From positions 558,001 to 622,000 of the forward strand of contig NZ_JAUTBD010000001.1 in NCBI RefSeq assembly GCF_030818935.1: 64,000 bases of DNA, read 5' to 3'. The DNA comes from Microbacterium sp. SORGH_AS_1204 (lineage in GTDB: Bacteria; Actinomycetota; Actinomycetes; Actinomycetales; Microbacteriaceae). The notes under the pieces are model-generated. The model did not search any database, was not told the origin of the DNA, and saw only the letters and a list, made by a program, of their open reading frames with translations. Positions 59,924 to 64,000 of this stretch are shown piece after piece; within the stretch, counting starts at the first letter, position 1; each line of letters starts with the position of its first letter. The position numbers were made by a program, and so were the translations under genes.

Positions 59924-61536
59924 GCCGACACCACCACGGGCAGGAACACCCGCACCGTCGTCGGCTCGGCCGCGAGTTGCAGCGTGCCCCCGCGTGCGGC
60001 GACGATGTCGCGCACGAGGGCGAGTCCGACTCCGCGTCCGCCCGCGGCGTGCGCGGGTTTCGTCGACGCGCCGTAGGCGAACGGGTCCGCGAGCGACGAA
60101 TCGAACCCTTCGCCGCTGTCGGCGACCTCGAACACGGCGTCGCCCTCTTTCTCGGTGAGCGTCACGCGCACCCAGCGGGGCTCGCCGCCCGCGGACGCGG
60201 CATCCAGGGCGTTGTCGACCAGGTTGCCCACCACCGTGACGGCCTCGGGAGCTGCCAGGGGCACGCGCGGGGCGGGTTCGGCCACGTCGAGGTCGAGGCG
60301 CACACCGCGCTCCGCGGCCTCGTCGAGCTTTCCGAGCAGCAGGGCGACGATGACGGCGTCGTCGTCGTCGGACACGAGCCGATCGGCGAGCCCCTGCCGC
60401 TCCTGTGTGGATGCCACGATGAGGCGCCGGGCCTCGTCGACCCGCCCGAGTTCGAGCAGGGCCAGCAGAGCATGCAGGCGATTGCCGTGCTCGTGCGTCT
60501 GGGAGCGCAAGGTGTCGCTCAGCGTACGGACACCCTCGAGCTCTCCGAGCAGTGCCTGCAGCTCGGAGCGGTCGCGAAGGGTCATGACGTGTCCGCGCTC
60601 GGGCGCCCGGCGCCCGGTGAGATCGCGCGCCTCCTCCTGGTTCACCAGCAGCACCCGCTCGCCGTTGACCACCGTCTCCTCGACCATGCGGCGCCCGCTC
60701 GCGATGGCGTCGGCCAGGGTGGCATCCATGTCGGCGTCGTGAGGATCGAGCGACACCTGGCCGGTGATGGCGGGCGGAAGCCCCAACAGATCGGCGGCTT
60801 CGTCGTTGTACAGCACGATGCACCCGTCGCGGTCGGTGACGACGAGGCCCTCGCGCAGCGAGTGGAGTACCGTCTCGTAGCTCTCGACGAGGCGCGACAG
60901 CTCTCGGGGGGTGTACGAGCCGGTCACACGGCGCGCGCTGCGCCGCACGAGCATGGCACCGAGCACGCCGAAACCGACGATGGCGGCGGATGCCGCGACG
61001 ATCAGGGGGACGCGGGCCGCGAGGTCCTGCTGCACGGCGCCGAGGGTGACGCCGACCGAGACGAGGCCCACGATGGGGCCGTCTTCGTCGCCGCCCTCGC
61101 GGATGGGGGCGATGGTGCGCACCGACGGGCCGAGCGTTCCGACGTAGACCTCGGTGAACGTCTGGCCGGCGAGGGCTTCGCCGCGCGATCCCTGGTACTG
61201 CTCGCCGATCTCCGAGCGGTTTCGGTGCGTGAGGCGGATGCCGTCGGGCGTCATGATCGTGACGAACGACAGGTCGGCGTCGGGCAGGATCTGCTCGACC
61301 ATCGGCTGCAGGCGGTCGGAATCGCGCTCCTCGACGAGGGTGGCGATCTCCGCCTCGTGAGCGAAGGTCTCCGCCACCGAGCGGGTCACCTTCTCGGCTT
61401 CGCGCTGGCCCGAGTCGCTCAACTGCACCGACAGCAGGGCCGCGAGCACCCCGGCGACGAGCACGACGACGCCGAGCGACACCAGGGCCAGGCGCCCGCC
61501 CACGCTCAGTCGCATCCCGCGCTCTTTGCTGCCCAT
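59920..61536 (-). CDS. Sensor histidine kinase (CitA/DcuS type)
   Basis: The 538-residue protein has a first membrane helix (about 13-36), an extracellular PDC/Cache sensor domain (40-175, DADLSFVTIMTPDGIRLTHR), a second helix (177-197), a PAS domain (about 212-320), the phospho-His348 in RSQTHEHGNRLHAL and a HATPase domain (GNLVDNALDAA, GRGVGLALVRDIV). Such kinases sense citrate or C4-dicarboxylates outside the cell. It is divergent from dctA, its probable target via the response regulator. Confidence 0.92.
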   Translation of the reverse strand: MGSKERGMRLSVGGRLALVSLGVVVLVAGVLAALLSVQLSDSGQREAEKVTRSVAETFAHEAEIATLVEERDSDRLQPMVEQILPDADLSFVTIMTPDGIRLTHRNRSEIGEQYQGSRGEALAGQTFTEVYVGTLGPSVRTIAPIREGGDEDGPIVGLVSVGVTLGAVQQDLAARVPLIVAASAAIVGFGVLGAMLVRRSARRVTGSYTPRELSRLVESYETVLHSLREGLVVTDRDGCIVLYNDEAADLLGLPPAITGQVSLDPHDADMDATLADAIASGRRMVEETVVNGERVLLVNQEEARDLTGRRAPERGHVMTLRDRSELQALLGELEGVRTLSDTLRSQTHEHGNRLHALLALLELGRVDEARRLIVASTQERQGLADRLVSDDDDAVIVALLLGKLDEAAERGVRLDLDVAEPAPRVPLAAPEAVTVVGNLVDNALDAASAGGEPRWVRVTLTEKEGDAVFEVADSGEGFDSSLADPFAYGASTKPAHAAGGRGVGLALVRDIVAARGGTLQLAAEPTTVRVFLPVVVSA

Positions 61537-61599
61537 GCCGTGAACAATACGACCACAAATCGTCCTGGGGCTCGCCGTCGACCACAGTCATGACATCAA

Positions 61600-61729
61600 C
61601 CGGCGGCCCGCCGGGGGAAGCACGACATTCATCACCGGCCTGGTGGCCGGATTCACGGGGACTCTCCACCCGCCCGGCCATCCCGCCGGGAATGACGAGA
61701 CATCTCAGCCATCCGGCAGCTCCGCCGGA
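61600..61729. promoter_or_regulatory. Four phased CCGGC hairpins upstream of dctA
   Basis: Short inverted repeats lie at 61600-61615 (CCGGCGGCCCGCCGGG), 61635-61650 (CCGGCCTGGTGGCCGG), 61673-61690 (CCCGGC/GCCGGG) and 61712-61729 (TCCGGC/GCCGGA). Their centres are 35, 39 and 39 bp apart, and similar ATGACR.CATCA sequence recurs between them. They fill the gap between the kinase and dctA and may be regulator sites or a repeat cluster. Confidence 0.5.
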
Positions 61730-61765
61730 GATTAACAATGACGTTAGGAAGAGGGATAGGCGCTG

Positions 61766-63217
61766 ATGGCACTTTCACTCCGCACCACTCGCGACGGTCG
61801 GCCGCGTAAGAAGATCGACCGCAACCACTGGCTCTACATCTCGGTGATCATCGCCGTCGTCGGCGGCATCGTCGTGGGCCTCGTCGCCCCCGCGTTCGCG
61901 ACGACGCTCGAGCCGATCGGCAAGGGCTTCGTCAGCCTGATCAAGATGATGATCGCCCCGGTGATCTTCTGCACGATCGTCGTCGGCATCGGCTCCATCG
62001 CCAAGGCCTCCACGGTCGGCAAGATCGGCGGTCTGGCGATGGTCTACTTCCTGATCATGTCGTCGTTCGCCCTGATCATCGGCCTCATCGTCGGCAACAT
62101 CATCCACCCCGGCGAGGGTCTGAACATCGCCGGCGCCACCTACGAGTCGTCGTCCGAGCCGACCACCACGCAGGACTTCATCCTCGGCATCATCCCGACC
62201 ACGTTCTTCTCGGCCTTCACCGGCGGCAGCATCCTCCAGGTGCTCTTCATCGCCCTGCTCGTCGGCTTCGCCCTGCAGCGCATGGGCGAGCGCGGCGCGC
62301 AGATGGTCGACGCGATCCGCAACTTCCAGGTGCTCGTCTTCCGCATCCTCGGGATGATCCTGTGGCTCGCCCCGATCGGTGCGTTCGGTGCGATCGCCGC
62401 CGTCGTCGGTAAGACCGGCTTCGCCGCCGTCATCAGCCTCGGCATCCTGATGGGCGCGTTCTACCTCACGTGCTTCGTCTTCATCGTCGGCGTCCTCGGA
62501 ACGCTGCTCTACGCCGTGACCCGCGTCAACATCTTCACGCTCATGAAGTACCTCGGCCGCGAGTACCTGCTCATCGTCGGCACCTCCTCGTCCGAGGCGG
62601 CCCTGCCCCGCCTCATCGCCAAGATGGAGCACCTGGGCGTGTCGAAGCCCGTCGTGGGCATCACCGTCCCCACCGGCTACTCGTTCAACCTCGACGGCAC
62701 CGCGATCTACCTGACCATGGCGTCGCTGTTCATCGCCTCGGCCATGGGCTCGCCGATGTCGATCCCCGAGCAGATCGGTCTCATGATCTTCATGATCATT
62801 GCCTCCAAGGGTGCGGCAGGCGTGACCGGTGCAGGTCTTGCGACCCTCGCCGGTGGCCTCTCGGCCTACCGCCCCGACCTGGTCAACGGCGTCGGCGTCA
62901 TCGTCGGCATCGACCGCTTCATGTCGGAGGCCCGCGCCGTCACCAACTTCACGGGCAACGCCGTGGCCACCATGCTCATCGGCGCCTGGACCAAGGAGTA
63001 CGACGGCCAGCGCGTTCGCGAGGTGCTCGCCGGCAACATCCCGTTCGATGAGAACCTGCTCACCGGTGACGACCACGGCTCGGTCAACACGGCGGCGGAT
63101 GCCAAGGAGCTCGCCTCGGCAGAGGTCGGCACCGGCCCGGCCACCGTCGACACCGACACGCTCGACGCCTTCCGTGCCAAGGCGGAGGCGGAGGCGGCGG
63201 CTCGGAGCCGTTCGTGA
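61766..63217 (+). CDS. dctA: C4-dicarboxylate/glutamate:cation symporter
   Basis: The 483-residue protein is a DAACS (GltP/DctA) transporter with eight helices and two hairpins: SLIKMMIAPVIFCTIVVGIG, the serine-rich hairpin VGTSSSEAALPRLI, and the substrate site SFNLDGTAIYLTM plus FTGNAVATML. It brings in C4-dicarboxylates with protons or sodium. The stop overlaps the GTG of the lyase gene, so the two are an operon, likely under the CitA/DcuS-type pair. Confidence 0.93.
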   Translation: MALSLRTTRDGRPRKKIDRNHWLYISVIIAVVGGIVVGLVAPAFATTLEPIGKGFVSLIKMMIAPVIFCTIVVGIGSIAKASTVGKIGGLAMVYFLIMSSFALIIGLIVGNIIHPGEGLNIAGATYESSSEPTTTQDFILGIIPTTFFSAFTGGSILQVLFIALLVGFALQRMGERGAQMVDAIRNFQVLVFRILGMILWLAPIGAFGAIAAVVGKTGFAAVISLGILMGAFYLTCFVFIVGVLGTLLYAVTRVNIFTLMKYLGREYLLIVGTSSSEAALPRLIAKMEHLGVSKPVVGITVPTGYSFNLDGTAIYLTMASLFIASAMGSPMSIPEQIGLMIFMIIASKGAAGVTGAGLATLAGGLSAYRPDLVNGVGVIVGIDRFMSEARAVTNFTGNAVATMLIGAWTKEYDGQRVREVLAGNIPFDENLLTGDDHGSVNTAADAKELASAEVGTGPATVDTDTLDAFRAKAEAEAAARSRS

Positions 63218-64000
63218 CCATCGCGCACACCCCGGCGGGGGCGGCTTCGGCCGCCCCCGCCCCCGCGCGTGTGGACCTCGCCCGCACGTGGATGCTCCGC
63301 TCGCCACTGGCCGGCGGCCTCGACACCGCGGCCGACGTGCTCGTGCTCGACTTGGAGGACGGCCTCCCCGCCGGCCGTAAGGCGGAGGGGAGGGAGCGGG
63401 CCCGCCGCGCCGCCGCCGAGTCGCCGGTGTGGTTGCGCATCAGCGCCGCGGGAACCCGCGACGGCGAGCTCGACCTCGCCCTCGGCCGCGAGCTCGACGA
63501 CCGTCTTGCAGGGGTCGTGCTGGCCATGTGCGCCGGCCCCGACGACGTCGCCCATGTGGCGGCATCCCTTGCTTCGGGCACCCCGATCGTGGCGATGGTC
63601 GAGTCGGCCGCGGCGCTGCTCGCCGCCCCCGCGATCGCCGCGCACCCGGCGACCCGCCGTCTCGCCTTCGGGACCGGCGACTTCCGTCGCGACACCGGCA
63701 TGTCGGCCGAGCGCATCGCGCTGTCATGGCCGCGCGCGCAGCTCGTGGTGGCTTCGGCCGCCGCCGGCATCGCCGGTCCCGTCGACGGCCCCTGCGGTCC
63801 GGTCGATCAGGCGCGGGATGCCGCGATGCACGCGGTCTCGATGGGCTTCACTGGCACGCTCGCCCTGCAGGATGCCGCGATCGCCGGCGCTCACGCGGGC
63901 TATACCCCGTCGCCCGCCGAGGTGGACGCTGCGCGGTCGCTGCTGTCGGCGACGCCCGACGGTCCGGTCGACGGCTCCTACGCGCCGACCCTGGCCCGCG
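63214..64000 (+). CDS. CitE-like (HpcH/HpaI aldolase, citrate lyase beta) protein, 3' truncated by window edge
   Basis: From the GTG at 63214 the open frame runs to the last base (262 complete codons). It has the CitE-type barrel start DVLVLDLEDGLPAGRKAEGR, then VWLRISAAGT, PIVAMVESAAALLA (conserved Glu) and LAFGTGDFRRDTGM (Asp ligand). Members cleave or form citryl-, malyl- or methylmalyl-CoA type thioesters. Coupling to dctA suggests metabolism of the imported acid. The Ala/Pro-rich start is longer than usual. Confidence 0.85.
   Translation, partial: MTIAHTPAGAASAAPAPARVDLARTWMLRSPLAGGLDTAADVLVLDLEDGLPAGRKAEGRERARRAAAESPVWLRISAAGTRDGELDLALGRELDDRLAGVVLAMCAGPDDVAHVAASLASGTPIVAMVESAAALLAAPAIAAHPATRRLAFGTGDFRRDTGMSAERIALSWPRAQLVVASAAAGIAGPVDGPCGPVDQARDAAMHAVSMGFTGTLALQDAAIAGAHAGYTPSPAEVDAARSLLSATPDGPVDGSYAPTLAR

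Noticed and set aside
1..64000. tRNA, rRNA and riboswitch genes
   Set aside because: Intergenic gaps were read for cloverleaf arms, CCA-type ends and known riboswitch cores; none was convincing, though a covariance search was not possible.

Overview
The window is high-GC DNA (roughly 70 percent) with short intergenic gaps, frequent ATGA/GTGA start-stop overlaps and GTG/TTG starts. Gene content (xylose isomerase and xylulokinase, a CUT1 sugar ABC operon with a GH3 enzyme, a secreted GH43 enzyme, an ECF sigma factor with secreted proteins, a CitA/DcuS-type two-component system with DctA) points to a Gram-positive actinobacterium, most likely Microbacteriaceae such as Microbacterium. I infer this from gene style; no rRNA or other marker gene is present.

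Layout. 1-16.1 kb is core-like: an alpha/beta hydrolase, an alditol-oxidase-like flavoenzyme, a frameshifted ROK (XylR-type) regulator, a long structured repeat array, glutathione peroxidase, xylA, xylB, a secreted GH43 enzyme, a secreted WxL-like protein, a P-loop kinase and a dGTPase-like HD hydrolase. 16.1-42.4 kb is an accessory island: regulator plus enzyme or exporter pairs (HxlR/oxidoreductase, MerR/MFS, HxlR/reductase, LysR/MFS, Lrp/PhzF, AraC/VOC), gene relics, an orphan antitoxin, two IS5-family elements and a complete catabolic cluster (APC permease, SnoaL-like protein, polar amino-acid ABC importer, class III aminotransferase, phosphotriesterase-like hydrolase, TetR). 42.4-64 kb is again core-like: GH3 plus CUT1 ABC plus LacI, MarR plus mmuM, an ECF sigma locus with three related small secreted proteins and a DUF2156 membrane enzyme, Lrp plus alanine dehydrogenase, a frameshifted GIY-YIG gene between repeats, the CitA/DcuS-type pair, dctA and the start of a CitE-like lyase gene.

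How the parts fit. Pentose use: GH43 outside the cell, XylA and XylB inside, perhaps with the alditol oxidase; the likely XylR has a frameshift. Glycoside use: the ABC operon imports a sugar that the GH3 enzyme cleaves under LacI control. C4-dicarboxylate or citrate sensing is linked to DctA and a CitE-like lyase. The 31-39 kb cluster looks like uptake and breakdown of an unidentified amino-containing compound.

Most notable signals: a 2.13-kb IS5-type transposon carrying a VOC/AraC gene pair whose removal in silico rebuilds the TetR reading frame; a palindrome family limited to the island that brackets slices of broken genes; a heptamer (GGATGCC) frequent in the core but near chance in the island; a conserved promoter-like block in front of three secreted proteins beside an ECF sigma factor; and a repeat array with alternating 19/32-base spacing. 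Several single-base frameshifts in homopolymers should be checked against raw reads before being called biology.
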